A stretch of DNA of 64,000 nt from Streptomyces sp. Go-475 (GCF_003330845.1 NZ_CP026121.1:4011501-4075500), one strand, 5' to 3'. Positions 19,661 through 27,788 are shown, counted from the first letter of the stretch. A program made the numbers and translations. Notes: generated from the letters alone by a model not told the origin.

Positions 19661-20605
19661 TCAGGCAGAGGCCTCCGTGAGCCGCTCCACCTCCGCCTCG
19701 GAGAGGGTCAGCTCGCCCACGCCCAGCAGCGCGGGCAGCTGTTCCACCGTCCGCGCGGAGGCGATCGGCGCCGCCACGGTCGGCTGCGCGGCGAGCCAGG
19801 CCAGCGCCACGGTGGCGACGGGCACGTCATGCGCCGAGGAGATCTCGTCGAGGGCGTCGAGGACCTTCCGCCCGCGCTCGGTCTCCAGGTGCCGCGCGGC
19901 ACTGCCCGCCCGCGCGCTGTCGACGGTCGTACCGGGCCGGTACTTGCCCGTGAGGAAGCCGGAGGCGAGCGCGTAGTACGGAACGGCGGCGAGACCGCTC
20001 CGCTCGGCGAGGTCCTGGAGTTCGCCCTCGTAGGTGTCGCGGGAGACCAGGTTGTAGTGGGGCTGGAGGGCCACGTACCGGGCGAGCCCCTCGCGGTCGG
20101 AGAACTCCAGGGACGCCCGCAGCCGCTCCGCCGAGATGTTGGAGGCGGCGATGTGGCGCACCTTCCCGGCCTTCACGAGGTCGTCGAGGGCGCCGATGAT
20201 CTCCTCCACCGGCACCTCGGGCTGGTCGAAGTGCGTGTAGTAGAGGTCGATGTAGTCGGTGCCGAGGCGGCGCAGGGAGGCGTCGGCGGCGGCCTTGATG
20301 TTGGCGGCGGACAGTCCCTGGAACTCGGGGTGCTGGCTGACCTTCGTGGCGACGACGACATCGGCGCGGTTGCCGCGCGCCCGGAGCCACCTGCCGAGGA
20401 CGGTCTCGGACTCACCGCCCTGGTTGCCCTCGACCCACGCCGAGTAGACGTCGGCGGTGTCGACGAAGTTGCCGCCGGCGGCGGTGTAGGCGTCGAGGAC
20501 GGCGAACGACTGGTCCTCGTCGGCGGTCCAGCCGAAGACGTTGCCGCCGAGGGCGAGCGGGAAGACCTCGAGGTCGGAGGAGCCGAGTTTGCGCAGAGAA
20601 GTCAT
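19661..20605 (-). CDS. Aldo/keto reductase
   Basis: The 314-residue protein is an NADPH-dependent oxidoreductase with a TIM-barrel fold. The catalytic set is visible: Asp and Tyr in FVDTADVYSAW near residues 48-58, Lys in VVATKVSQH near 88, and His in DLYYTHFDQP near 125. The C-terminal IASARTVEQL region binds the cofactor phosphate. ATG 20605 starts MTSLRKLGSSDLEV, the usual opening of this family. It is convergent with the PrsW-like gene (20 bp gap) and lies downstream of the M23 peptidase on the same strand. Substrate unknown. Confidence 0.88.
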   Translation of the reverse strand: MTSLRKLGSSDLEVFPLALGGNVFGWTADEDQSFAVLDAYTAAGGNFVDTADVYSAWVEGNQGGESETVLGRWLRARGNRADVVVATKVSQHPEFQGLSAANIKAAADASLRRLGTDYIDLYYTHFDQPEVPVEEIIGALDDLVKAGKVRHIAASNISAERLRASLEFSDREGLARYVALQPHYNLVSRDTYEGELQDLAERSGLAAVPYYALASGFLTGKYRPGTTVDSARAGSAARHLETERGRKVLDALDEISSAHDVPVATVALAWLAAQPTVAAPIASARTVEQLPALLGVGELTLSEAEVERLTEASA

Positions 20606-20700
20606 GTCCCGTGTCAACGGCCGTGCGGGGGAGGCTGATTCCACAGCGGACGCAAAACTCCCGTAAACGCCCCTCCGCACGGAACCGAGGACGCGGTTGC

Positions 20701-21732
20701 TCAGACGCTCAGGCCCTTGCCGCGCAGCCAGGCCAGCGGGTCGATCCCGCTGCCGGAACCGCCGGAGTGCACCTCGAGGTGGAGGTGGGCACCGGTGACG
20801 TTGCCGGTGGCGCCGACGCGGCCGATGACGTCGCCCGTGCTGACCTTCTGGCCGACGCTGACGCCGATCGACGACTGGTGCGCGTACCAGATCTCCGTGC
20901 CGTCATCGAGGGTCAGGACGGTCTTGTAGCCGTACGAACCGCTCCAGCCCGCCTCGGTGATGGTGCCGCTGTGCACCGCCTTGATCGGCGTGCCCGTGGG
21001 GGCGGCGAAGTCGAGGCCGGTGTGGTAGCCGGAGGACCAGTAGGCGCCGGCCTGACCGAAGGTCGAGGTGATGGTGTACGAGGAGGTGGGCAGCGTGTAC
21101 TGCTTGGCGAGGGCGGCGAGCCGCTCGGCCTCGGCCTTCTTCCGGGCCTCCTCCTCCGCCTTCCGCTTGGCTTCGGCGGCCTTGGCCTTGGCTTCCTGCT
21201 CGGCCTTGGCGGCGGCTTCCTTGGCGGCCTTCTCGGCGGCGGCCGCGGCTTCTTCGGCGGCCTTGGTCTCGATCTGGTCCTGCTGGTGCTCGGCCTGGGC
21301 CATGATCCGGGCGCGCAGCGCCTCGCCGGCGCCGGAGCCGCCCTGCTCGGTGTCCGCCGTGGCGGTGCCGAGGCTGCTGAGCGGGGTCGCGGAGCCCTGG
21401 GGGGTGTCGTCGTCCGAGATGAGGGAACCCACCGAGGGAAGGTCCGGCACGGAGATCGACACCGGCGGCTTGCCGGTCTGGGCGCTGGCCATGCCGCCGG
21501 CGCCCACGGCGGCTATGACGCCGACGCCCAGGACGGTGGAGCTGCGGGCGAGTCCTCCGCCGCGCTGCTTGGTGACGCGATGCCGGCCGCGGACGGGACG
21601 GATGGACTCCGCGGTGGGGTTCCATTCCTGGAACGGGCCCTCGTCGGTGCGCTGACCTCCGTAGCCGAAGGTCTCGGTGTCGCGCTGGTTCTGCGCGAAC
21701 GGGGCCGCGGGGGCAGGCCGGTTGGACGCCAC
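20701..21732 (-). CDS. M23 family metallopeptidase (cell-wall hydrolase)
   Basis: The protein is 343 residues. A membrane-anchor/signal region (VLGVGVIAAVGAGGMASAQ, about 66-85) is followed by an Ala/Lys/Glu-rich coiled coil (about 140-215) and a C-terminal LytM/M23 domain. The zinc ligands are visible in GYHTGLDFAAP and AHLHLEVH. Such enzymes cut peptidoglycan cross-links. GTG 21732 has GGAAAGGAG upstream. The gene follows a c-di-AMP riboswitch, a pairing known for actinobacterial wall hydrolases, so its expression is probably turned down when c-di-AMP is high. Confidence 0.88.
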   Translation of the reverse strand: MASNRPAPAAPFAQNQRDTETFGYGGQRTDEGPFQEWNPTAESIRPVRGRHRVTKQRGGGLARSSTVLGVGVIAAVGAGGMASAQTGKPPVSISVPDLPSVGSLISDDDTPQGSATPLSSLGTATADTEQGGSGAGEALRARIMAQAEHQQDQIETKAAEEAAAAAEKAAKEAAAKAEQEAKAKAAEAKRKAEEEARKKAEAERLAALAKQYTLPTSSYTITSTFGQAGAYWSSGYHTGLDFAAPTGTPIKAVHSGTITEAGWSGSYGYKTVLTLDDGTEIWYAHQSSIGVSVGQKVSTGDVIGRVGATGNVTGAHLHLEVHSGGSGSGIDPLAWLRGKGLSV

Positions 21733-21756
21733 GTGGGCGTACTCCTTTCCTTCCTT

Positions 21757-21895
21757 CTCGCCTACCGGGTTAGCTGACGGGTTCGGAGCAGGAAGGTCTC
21801 CTACGCGCGTATACCGACCGTGCTTCCACGGCGGTATGCGCGCGATTCACCCCAAGTGGTGGTTCCCCGGTTCCCTTTCGGGATTCGGCGCGTGC
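21757..21895 (-). promoter_or_regulatory. c-di-AMP riboswitch (ydaO/yuaA leader)
   Basis: On the minus strand the RNA contains GGAACCGGGGAACC, then TTGGGGTGAATC, a variable hairpin, GTAGGAGACC, GAACCCGTCAGCTAACC and GGTAGGCG. These are the conserved blocks of the ydaO c-di-AMP riboswitch, in order. It ends about 25 bp before the M23 peptidase start, in the position expected for control of that gene. Boundaries are approximate. Confidence 0.85.
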
Positions 21896-22147
21896 GCACG
21901 GAGCCGCCTTCTGTGACGGCTGGGACGACCGCGCTGCGTTATCGAACGTTAATAGACGCGCGGTGTGTATTCCAGCGATTCCGCTTGATCATTAACCTTT
22001 TTCGCGCGGACTTACCCGCCATGACCGGCCTAAATCGGGCGAGTTGACTGCCACGTAAGTGACTCACGGGTTTTGACAGTTCGTCAGTCGTTATGCGGAG
22101 CGATGCGATTCGCTCACCTAAAGTGACGGAGGGTCCAGAGGAAACAC

Positions 22148-22182
22148 CGAGGGCCGGAACCCTTTCGGATTCCGGCCCTCGG
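22148..22182 (-). terminator. Terminator hairpin after tRNA-fMet
   Basis: A strong GC-rich inverted repeat (CGAGGGCCGGAA with TTCCGGCCCTCG) lies 7 bp beyond the 3' end of the tRNA on the minus strand. A short T-rich stretch follows. Confidence 0.75.
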
Positions 22183-22189
22183 CCTTCAG

Positions 22190-22263
22190 TAGCGGGGACA
22201 GGATTTGAACCTGCGACCTCTGGGTTATGAGCCCAGCGAGCTACCGAGCTGCTCCACCCCGCG
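22190..22263 (-). tRNA. Initiator tRNA-fMet (CAT)
   Basis: The 74-base minus-strand gene folds as a cloverleaf with anticodon CAT. The anticodon stem carries three successive G-C pairs (TGGGCTCATAACCCA) and position 1 is C, not paired in the normal way with position 72. Both are initiator-tRNA marks, so this is the start tRNA and not the elongator. The T arm reads AGGTTCAAATCCT. The CCA end is not encoded. Confidence 0.93.
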
Positions 22264-22435
22264 TCGTTGTGACACCAGTGTACGCCATCCGCGGGACCGC
22301 TCGCGCACACCCGCCGCTCAGCCGCCCGGGCATGCCTCGGGGGCGGCACGGGCGCAGGAGCTGTCGGGCCGATCGGCCCGCGATCAGCACGACGGGTGGC
22401 GGCCGCACTCCGTAACGACAGGTCGTGGCCCGCAC

Positions 22436-23566
22436 TCAGTGCGACAGGTGGCGGTTCGGGGCCTTGGCCCGCTCCTCGTGTTCCGGCAGGACGACCACCT
22501 CCACTCCCCCGGCGGCGAGGACACCGCTGCCGTCGGCCGCGGCCACGAAGGTGTCCGGCTCACGCCAGGCCGTGACGACCCTCCGTACGCCCGCGTCGAG
22601 GATCAGCCGGGCGCAGGGTGCGGGGCGGGAGGCGCGGTGGGCGCACGGCTCCAGGCTGCTGTACACCGTCGCGCCGGGCAGGCGCGGGTCGGCCGGGTCG
22701 ATCTTGGCCAGGGCCGCCTCCTCCGCGTGCACGACCGGGTCGCCGCCCTCGCGGGAGTGGCCGCGGGCCAGTTCCGTGCCGTCGGCCGCGACCACCACCG
22801 CGCCCACGCTGAACGCCGTGTCCGACGGCGGGCACTCTTCCGCCAGTGCGCAGGCGCGGGCCAGCCAGTGGTGGTCGGCCGCGACCGGGAGGGGGCCGGT
22901 GCCCGGGGCGGTCGGCTCGTAGCGCATGAGGACGACGTCCTCGATCCGCCGGGTCTCCAGCAGCCGGAGCCGGCCGGACTGGTAGCCGCCGGGGCCGAAG
23001 AGGCGGGGTGCCGCCGGGTCGCCCACGAAGAGCGGGGCGAGGACCAGCTGGAGTTCGTCGGCGAGGCCCTGGGTGAGGAGCTGGGTGTGGATCACGCCGC
23101 CGCCCTCGACCATGAGGCGCCGTACGCCCCGGACGTCGTGCAGGTGGGTGAGGAGCCGCCGCCAGTCGAGGCCGGGGCCGAGGGGGACGACGTCGGTGGC
23201 GAGGCCGAGGGCGCGGGCGCGTTCGGCGCCCTGGTCGGTGGTGTAGAGGACCTTCGCGCCGCCGGTGTGCCAGAAGCGGGCGTCCGGGTCGAGCTCGCCC
23301 GTGCCGCTGACGGTGACCTTGAGGGGGTACTCCGGCTTGCCCGCGGCGGTGCGGGCGGCGCGCCGCTCCGCGGAGTTGACCAGGAGGCGCGGGTTGTCGG
23401 CGCGGATCGTGCCGGCGCCGACCAGGATCGCGTCGACGGACGCCCGGACCTCGTCGACCCGGTCGAAGTCGGCGGGGCCGGACAGCAGGAGGCGTTCGGG
23501 TCCGGTGTCGTCCAGGTAGCCGTCGAGGGAGACGGCGGCGGACAGCAGGACGTACGGGTGGGGCAT
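22436..23566 (-). CDS. Riboflavin-type deaminase/reductase with swapped domain order
   Basis: The 376-residue protein combines both halves of RibD in reverse order. The reductase (RibD_C/DHFR-like) domain comes first, about residues 1-225, with SLDGYLDD, VGAGTIRADNP and the MVEGGG motif. The cytidine/deoxycytidylate deaminase-like zinc domain is C-terminal, about 235-376, with HAEEAAL near 278 and CAHRASRPAPC near 306-316. Standard RibD has deaminase first. The likely role is the second and third steps of riboflavin synthesis or a related pteridine/deazapurine reaction. It shares a control region with a divergent MarR gene, and ribA lies beyond that. ATG 23566 has a GGAG box 5 bases upstream. 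Confidence 0.8.
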   Translation of the reverse strand: MPHPYVLLSAAVSLDGYLDDTGPERLLLSGPADFDRVDEVRASVDAILVGAGTIRADNPRLLVNSAERRAARTAAGKPEYPLKVTVSGTGELDPDARFWHTGGAKVLYTTDQGAERARALGLATDVVPLGPGLDWRRLLTHLHDVRGVRRLMVEGGGVIHTQLLTQGLADELQLVLAPLFVGDPAAPRLFGPGGYQSGRLRLLETRRIEDVVLMRYEPTAPGTGPLPVAADHHWLARACALAEECPPSDTAFSVGAVVVAADGTELARGHSREGGDPVVHAEEAALAKIDPADPRLPGATVYSSLEPCAHRASRPAPCARLILDAGVRRVVTAWREPDTFVAAADGSGVLAAGGVEVVVLPEHEERAKAPNRHLSH

Positions 23567-23611
23567 CGACGCTCCGCGGCTGGTCGGGACGGCGGACGGG
23601 ACAGGGCTTGG

Positions 23612-23623
23612 TTCAAGTTTGAA
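23612..23623. promoter_or_regulatory. MarR-type operator 1 (TTCAAGTTTGAA)
   Basis: TTCAA and TTGAA form an inverted repeat with a 2-base centre, midway between the divergent deaminase/reductase and MarR genes. Similar palindromes recur before ribA. The site probably binds the MarR protein encoded next to it. Confidence 0.65.
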
Positions 23624-23642
23624 ACAAACCTACACTGGCGGC

Positions 23643-24158
23643 ATGACGACTCGCTGGCTCACCCCCGAGGAGCAGCGCGCCTGGCGCGCCTACATCGCCG
23701 CCTCGCTGCTCCTGGAGGACGCGATCGACCGGCAGCTCCAGCAGGACGCCGGCATGCCGCACCTGTACTACTCCATCCTGTCCGTCCTGTCGGAGTCCCC
23801 GGAACGGCGGCTGCGCATGACCGATCTCGCCGAGCGGCTGAAGATCACGCGCAGCCGGCTGACCTACGCGGTGACGCGGCTGGAGAAGGACGGCATGGTG
23901 CGGCGCGAGGCCTGCCCCCACGACAAGCGGGGCAGCATCGCGGCCCTGACCGACGAGGGCTTCGCCGTCCTGGAGCGGGCGGCGCCCGGGCATGTCGAGA
24001 CGGTGCGGAGCTTCCTGTTCGACCGGCTCAGCGCGGAGCAGGTGGGGCAGTTGGAGGAGATCTCGGCGGCGATCGCCCAGGGCCTCCAGGGGGAGGGGAC
24101 GCGGCCGGACTCGGACGACGTGCCGTGGCGGCGGAGGGCCTCGTCGGCCTGTTCGTGA
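23643..24158 (+). CDS. MarR-family regulator of the riboflavin-type genes
   Basis: The 171-residue protein is a winged-helix MarR regulator. The recognition region LRMTDLAERLKITRSRLTYAV lies at about residues 60-80 and the wing at KDGMVRREACPHDKRGSIAAL at about 83-105. ATG 23643 is chosen because it starts MTTRWLTPEEQ and lies just after the operator-like palindrome. It sits between the divergent deaminase/reductase gene and ribA, and the same palindrome type is found on both sides, so it probably controls both. The ligand is unknown; a flavin or phenolic compound is possible. Confidence 0.8.
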   Translation: MTTRWLTPEEQRAWRAYIAASLLLEDAIDRQLQQDAGMPHLYYSILSVLSESPERRLRMTDLAERLKITRSRLTYAVTRLEKDGMVRREACPHDKRGSIAALTDEGFAVLERAAPGHVETVRSFLFDRLSAEQVGQLEEISAAIAQGLQGEGTRPDSDDVPWRRRASSACS

Positions 24159-24186
24159 CGCGCGCCACAGGGGCCGCATTCTGATT

Positions 24187-24202
24187 GCTTCAAATTTAAA
24201 GC
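24187..24202. promoter_or_regulatory. MarR-type operator 2 (GCTTCAAATTTAAAGC)
   Basis: A 16-bp near-palindrome lies between the MarR gene and ribA. Its TTCAAAT core matches operator 1 and operator 3. This supports joint control of ribA and the divergent gene. Confidence 0.65.
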
Positions 24203-24227
24203 ACGAGTAGGGTTCCGATCGTGGTTC

Positions 24228-24245
24228 TGCTTCAAATCTGAAGCA
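24228..24245. promoter_or_regulatory. MarR-type operator 3 (TGCTTCAAATCTGAAGCA)
   Basis: An 18-bp palindrome with one imperfect centre pair lies 26 bp after operator 2 and 69 bp before the ribA start. Two close sites suggest cooperative repression of the ribA promoter. Confidence 0.7.
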
Positions 24246-24313
24246 GTACGGCTGTGCAGCCGAACAGGAATACGGCCGAGCAGCCGACAGGAAACGGAAC
24301 CCGGAGGCCCCGC

Positions 24314-24955
24314 ATGCCCGACACCCCCGCCGTCATCGCCACCCCGCGCTCCCGCGTCCGGGTCCCCCTGCGCTTCCACGACGGCTACGAGGTCGACGCC
24401 GAGCTCGTCACCTTCCACGGCCTGGCCGACGGCCAGGAGCACGTGGCCGTCGTCCTCGGCGAACCGGGCCCGGTCCCGCTGGTGCGGCTGCACTCCGAGT
24501 GCCTGACCGGGGACGTGTTCGGCTCGGCCCGCTGCGACTGCGGGCCCCAGCTGCGCGAGGCGGTCGAGCGCATCGCCGAGCGCGGCGGCGTGCTCCTCTA
24601 CCTCCGCCAGGAGGGCCGGGGCATCGGCCTCTACAACAAGCTCGACGCGTACGCCCTGCAGGACCAGGGCCTGGACACGTACGAGGCGAACGCGGCCCTG
24701 GGGCTGCCGGAGGACGCCCGCGACTACACCGCGGCGGCCCAGATGCTCCGGGCCCTGGGCATCGGCGAGCTGGACCTGCTCTCCAACAACCCCGACAAGG
24801 CGGGCCAGTTGCGCGAGCTGGGCGTCGGTGTGCGCGACCGCGTCCCCACCGGCGTCTTCACCACCGCGCACAACGTCCGCTACCTGCGCGCCAAGGTGCT
24901 GCAGACCCAGCACACGCTGCCGCTCGCCGCGCTGACGGAGCTCAGCGCCGGCTGA
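24314..24955 (+). CDS. ribA: GTP cyclohydrolase II
   Basis: The 213-residue enzyme opens GTP to give the first riboflavin intermediate. The zinc motif is visible as SECLTGDVFGSARCDCG near residues 64-80, and the catalytic EGRGIGLYNKL is near 101-111. It lacks the RibB domain of fused RibBA enzymes, so it is a stand-alone RibA copy. ATG 24314 has CGGAGG 7 bases upstream. The two palindromes before it suggest MarR control. As a second ribA with a swapped RibD-like partner, it may feed a specialised or inducible flavin or deazaguanine-like pathway; that is inference. Confidence 0.92.
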   Translation: MPDTPAVIATPRSRVRVPLRFHDGYEVDAELVTFHGLADGQEHVAVVLGEPGPVPLVRLHSECLTGDVFGSARCDCGPQLREAVERIAERGGVLLYLRQEGRGIGLYNKLDAYALQDQGLDTYEANAALGLPEDARDYTAAAQMLRALGIGELDLLSNNPDKAGQLRELGVGVRDRVPTGVFTTAHNVRYLRAKVLQTQHTLPLAALTELSAG

Positions 24956-25006
24956 TCCGGCTGGAGCACTGAACGAGACTGCTTGTCCCTCGGCTCTTCG
25001 GGTACA

Positions 25007-25022
25007 GCCTTTGCAAGAAGGC
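25007..25022. promoter_or_regulatory. Inverted repeat upstream of second MarR gene
   Basis: GCCTT and AAGGC arms flank TGCAAG, 23 bp before the start at 25046. The TTGCAAG core resembles the palindrome at 26839-26857 near the paralogous MarR gene. It is a candidate autoregulatory site. Confidence 0.4.
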
Positions 25023-25045
25023 GACCTCCGCTGCACCCAGAGCTT

Positions 25046-25567
25046 ATGGAAAGTGATCGTTTCGTGACCGATCTCGACGGCCCCGGCGACCACCGGGCGA
25101 GGAGACCGGACGACGGCCCGGAGTCCGTCGCGGCGCAGATCGCCGATGCCGTGGAGAGCCTGACGGACCTGTGGTCGGTCGCCGCCCAGGAGGCCTCCCT
25201 GCGGCTGTCCCCGCACCAGCTGCGGGCGCTGCGCGTCCTGCACGCGGCGCCCGGCCTGAACCTCACGGCCCTGGCGGACCGGTTGGACATCGGCCTCCCC
25301 ACGGCCAGCCGGCTCTGCGACCGCCTGGCGGCGGCGGGCCTCCTGGAGCGCGTCCCGCACCCGGACACCCGCCGCGAGGTGCTGCTGATGCTCACCCCGC
25401 ACGCCCGGCACGTGCTGGGCGAGGTCGCCGACCGCCGGACACGGGCCCTGGCAAAGGCCCTGACGGCGATGGAACCGGCCGAACGGGCGGCCTTGAGCAG
25501 GGGCCTGCGGGGGTTCCTCACGGCCCAGAACAGGCCGGCACGCCACGACAGGCCGCCCGGCGGCTAA
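25046..25567 (+). CDS. MarR-family regulator
   Basis: The 173-residue protein has a MarR winged helix: LNLTALADRLDIGLPTASRL (about 72-91) and the wing region ERVPHPDTRREVLLML. It is paralogous to the MarR gene at 26932-27426: both have the SRLCDRLxAAG motif directly after the recognition helix. The two genes flank the sigma factor gene. ATG 25046 is taken as start although its ribosome site is weak; GTG 25064 is an alternative. Its target is likely local but not proven. Confidence 0.8.
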   Translation: MESDRFVTDLDGPGDHRARRPDDGPESVAAQIADAVESLTDLWSVAAQEASLRLSPHQLRALRVLHAAPGLNLTALADRLDIGLPTASRLCDRLAAAGLLERVPHPDTRREVLLMLTPHARHVLGEVADRRTRALAKALTAMEPAERAALSRGLRGFLTAQNRPARHDRPPGG

Positions 25568-25729
25568 CCGGAACGGGCCGCTACGCCCCCGGCAACCAGC
25601 CGGAACCGGCCCCCGGCAACCAGGGAACCGGTCTCCCGGCAGCGGACCGGTCCGTGCGCCACGACAGGCCGCCGGCACACCAGCCGGAACCCGGCCCTCA
25701 CGGCGACTTGGCCGAGGAGGGAGATCGTC

Positions 25730-26590
25730 TCAGCCCGTCGCCAGCATCCCCGAGCGCAGCCGCGCCACCGTCCGCGAGATCAGCCGGGACACGTGCATCT
25801 GGGAGATGCCGAGGCGGGCGCCGATCTCCGCCTGGGTCAGCTCCTCCACGAAGCGGAGGTGGAGGATCAGCCGCTGGCGCTCGTCGAGTTCGGCGACCAG
25901 GGGGGCCAACGCGTGGAAGTCCTCGACGAGTTCCAGGGCGGGGTCCTCCTCGCCGATGAACTCCGAGAGCGTCGCGTCGCTCTCCTCCGCGTCGCCGCTG
26001 ACCGCGGCGTCGAGGGAGGAGGACAGGTAGCCGTTCGCCGCGATCTGGGCCTCGACGACCTCGTCCTCCGACAGGTTCATCAGCGCCGCCAGTTCCGCGA
26101 CCTTCGGCGCGCGGCCCAGCCGGGAGGCCAGCTCCTCGGTGGCCTTGGCGAGTTCCGTACGGGCCTCCTGCAGGCGGCGCGGCACGTGCACGGCCCAGGA
26201 CGTGTCACGGAAGAAGCGCTTGATCTCGCCGATGATGTACGGCACCGCGAAGCTGGTGAACTGCACCTCGCGGGAGACCTCGAACCGGTCGATCGCCTTG
26301 ATCAGCCCGATGACGCCGACCTGCACGACGTCGTCCATCGACTGTCCGCTGCTGCGGAACCGGCGGGCCGCGAACCGCACGAGCGACATGTTCATCTCGA
26401 TGAGCGTGTTGCGCGCGTACTGGTATTCGGGTGTGCCCTCCTCCAGCACGGCGAGCCGGTCGAGGAACTGTCCGGTCAGCTCGCGCGCGTCCTGCGGGGT
26501 GAGCTTCTGGGGCTCCGCGATCTGCGGCAGCACCTCGCCGGTGTCGGTGCCGGAATCCGTCGTCGTGCCGATGCGCATGGTCGTCGTCAC
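25730..26590 (-). CDS. SigB/SigF-family RNA polymerase sigma factor
   Basis: The 286-residue protein is a group 3 sigma-70 factor. Region 2 contains VRFAARRFRSSGQSMDDVVQ and AIDRFEVSREVQFTSFAVPYI (about 65-115), region 3 contains the VPRRLQEARTELAKA block, and region 4 ends with LTQAEIGARLGISQMHVSRLI. This is the stress and development SigB/SigF class. GTG 26590 follows GGAGG with 5-base spacing. A promoter matching the class's own consensus lies upstream, which suggests self-activation. A stressosome operon and a PP2C phosphatase lie downstream on the map, but no RsbV/RsbW pair is adjacent, so its anti-sigma factor is not identified. Confidence 0.9.
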   Translation of the reverse strand: MTTTMRIGTTTDSGTDTGEVLPQIAEPQKLTPQDARELTGQFLDRLAVLEEGTPEYQYARNTLIEMNMSLVRFAARRFRSSGQSMDDVVQVGVIGLIKAIDRFEVSREVQFTSFAVPYIIGEIKRFFRDTSWAVHVPRRLQEARTELAKATEELASRLGRAPKVAELAALMNLSEDEVVEAQIAANGYLSSSLDAAVSGDAEESDATLSEFIGEEDPALELVEDFHALAPLVAELDERQRLILHLRFVEELTQAEIGARLGISQMHVSRLISRTVARLRSGMLATG

Positions 26591-26649
26591 GGGCCCTCCC
26601 TCGTAGTTCCGGCCCGCTCCGATCCCCCGACAGGCCACCACCAGCGCCG

Positions 26650-26674
26650 CTACCCGCACTCGCCCGGCTCATGC
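26650..26674 (-). promoter_or_regulatory. SigB-type promoter of the sigma factor gene
   Basis: On the minus strand GCAT is followed by 15 bases and GGGTAG, which fits the GNNT-N14-16-GGGTA pattern of Streptomyces SigB-type promoters. It lies about 60 bp before the GTG start of a sigma factor of the same class. This suggests autoregulation. Confidence 0.5.
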
Positions 26675-26838
26675 CCCGCGTTCACCCCGTCGAGACGTAG
26701 ACCACAGTCGATGCAGGTCGGGGCGGTGTCGGGGTACCCGCAAGCGTGTTGTGACGGTACGGGCGACTACGGGCAGGAGGGTGGGCGGTGCGACGGAGAG
26801 GAAGAGACCAAGGGGTTCCCGGAGCGAACAGTTGTCGT

Positions 26839-26857
26839 TTGACAACTATAGTTGCAA
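26839..26857. promoter_or_regulatory. Palindrome with CAACTATAGTTG core
   Basis: TTGACAACTATAGTTGCAA holds a perfect 12-bp palindrome. A second inverted repeat, GTTGC/GCAAC, lies at 26851-26863 and a GTTGTC/GACAAC repeat at 26831-26846. The cluster lies between the MarR gene end and the sigma factor promoter, so it is a likely MarR operator for the sigma gene. Confidence 0.6.
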
Positions 26858-26931
26858 GGCAACAAAGTAACCGTGCCACAGGGCCGCGGGAAAGGAAACG
26901 GAAGGGCCGAGCCGTTCCCGCGGGAGGCAGG

Positions 26932-27426
26932 TCAGGCAGTCCGGGTACCGGACGCGCGGGAGTCGTCGGAGTCGTCGTGTATCTGGGCCGCCGCCGCGTC
27001 GCAGAACGCCTCCAGCCCCTGCAGCAGGGCGACCCGCTTGGCGGCGGGCATCTGGTCGAGCACCGCGCGCAGCGCCTCCTCCCGGCGCACGCGCAGATCG
27101 GCCAGGAAGGCCCGGCCGCGGCCGCTGAGCCGCAGGCGCACCTCGCGCCGGTCCACCGGGCTGACCACGCGCTCGACGAACCCGGCCGCCTGGAGCCGGT
27201 CGCACAGCCGGCTGGTCGAGGGCGGGGTGGAGGCGAGGGAGTCGGCAAGCGTGCGCAGGTTGATGCCCTCGTGGTGCTCCAGGATGAGCAGCACGCGCAG
27301 TTGGGAGGCGGACGCCGGCGCCGTCGAGGCCCGGCCCCACAGGACCTCCAGCAACTCCGCGGCCGTGGAGGTCACACGGGCGACCTCTGCTGGCTCAGGG
27401 CGGGGTCGGAGGGAAGTCACAGTCAC
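26932..27426 (-). CDS. MarR-family regulator upstream of the sigma factor
   Basis: The 164-residue protein has a MarR helix-turn-helix (INLRTLADSLASTPPSTSRL, about 65-84) and wing (VERVVSPVDRREVRLRL). It is a paralogue of the MarR gene at 25046-25567. GTG 27426 gives MTVTSLRPRPEP. It is transcribed in the same direction as the sigma gene 340 bp downstream, with a palindrome cluster between them, so control of the sigma gene is likely. Confidence 0.8.
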   Translation of the reverse strand: MTVTSLRPRPEPAEVARVTSTAAELLEVLWGRASTAPASASQLRVLLILEHHEGINLRTLADSLASTPPSTSRLCDRLQAAGFVERVVSPVDRREVRLRLSGRGRAFLADLRVRREEALRAVLDQMPAAKRVALLQGLEAFCDAAAAQIHDDSDDSRASGTRTA

Positions 27427-27559
27427 ACTCTCGCAGGCACCGGGATGGCCGTCAGCGTACTAGGCACGCGAGCGGCCGGGGCGGCACCGGCCCGGGCCAC
27501 GGCCGCCCACCACGCCGTCGACCGTACGCGCGAGGCCCCGCACGCGAGCCCCGAACGGG

Positions 27560-27728
27560 ACGACCCGCACGCCGTGACCCGCGTGCGATGCCCGTACGAG
27601 ACGCCCCGCACAACCCCACAACCCGCATACGACGCCCCGTACCGGACGACCCGCACCCCATGACCCGCATCCGACGCCCGTGCTGGACGCCCCGCACAAC
27701 CCCATGACCCGCATCCGACGGCCGCGCC
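27560..27728. repeat. Four tandem ~42-bp units
   Basis: Units start at 27560, 27601, 27646 and 27687 and share the pattern ACGMCCCGCAC, then CCCATGACCCGCATCCGACG. Unit lengths are 41, 45, 41 and 42 bp. The array fills much of the gap between the divergent MarR and PP2C genes. It has no conserved reading frame, so it is more likely a regulatory or slippage-derived repeat. Confidence 0.75.
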
Positions 27729-27788
27729 CGTGGGCCCCGTGCCCGAGGGAGCGTCGACGACCGACCGAGGATTGGTGTTTCGACCATC

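Noticed and set aside
27560..27728. CRISPR array
   Set aside because: Units are tandem without unique spacers and no cas genes are present; no CRISPR was seen anywhere in the window.
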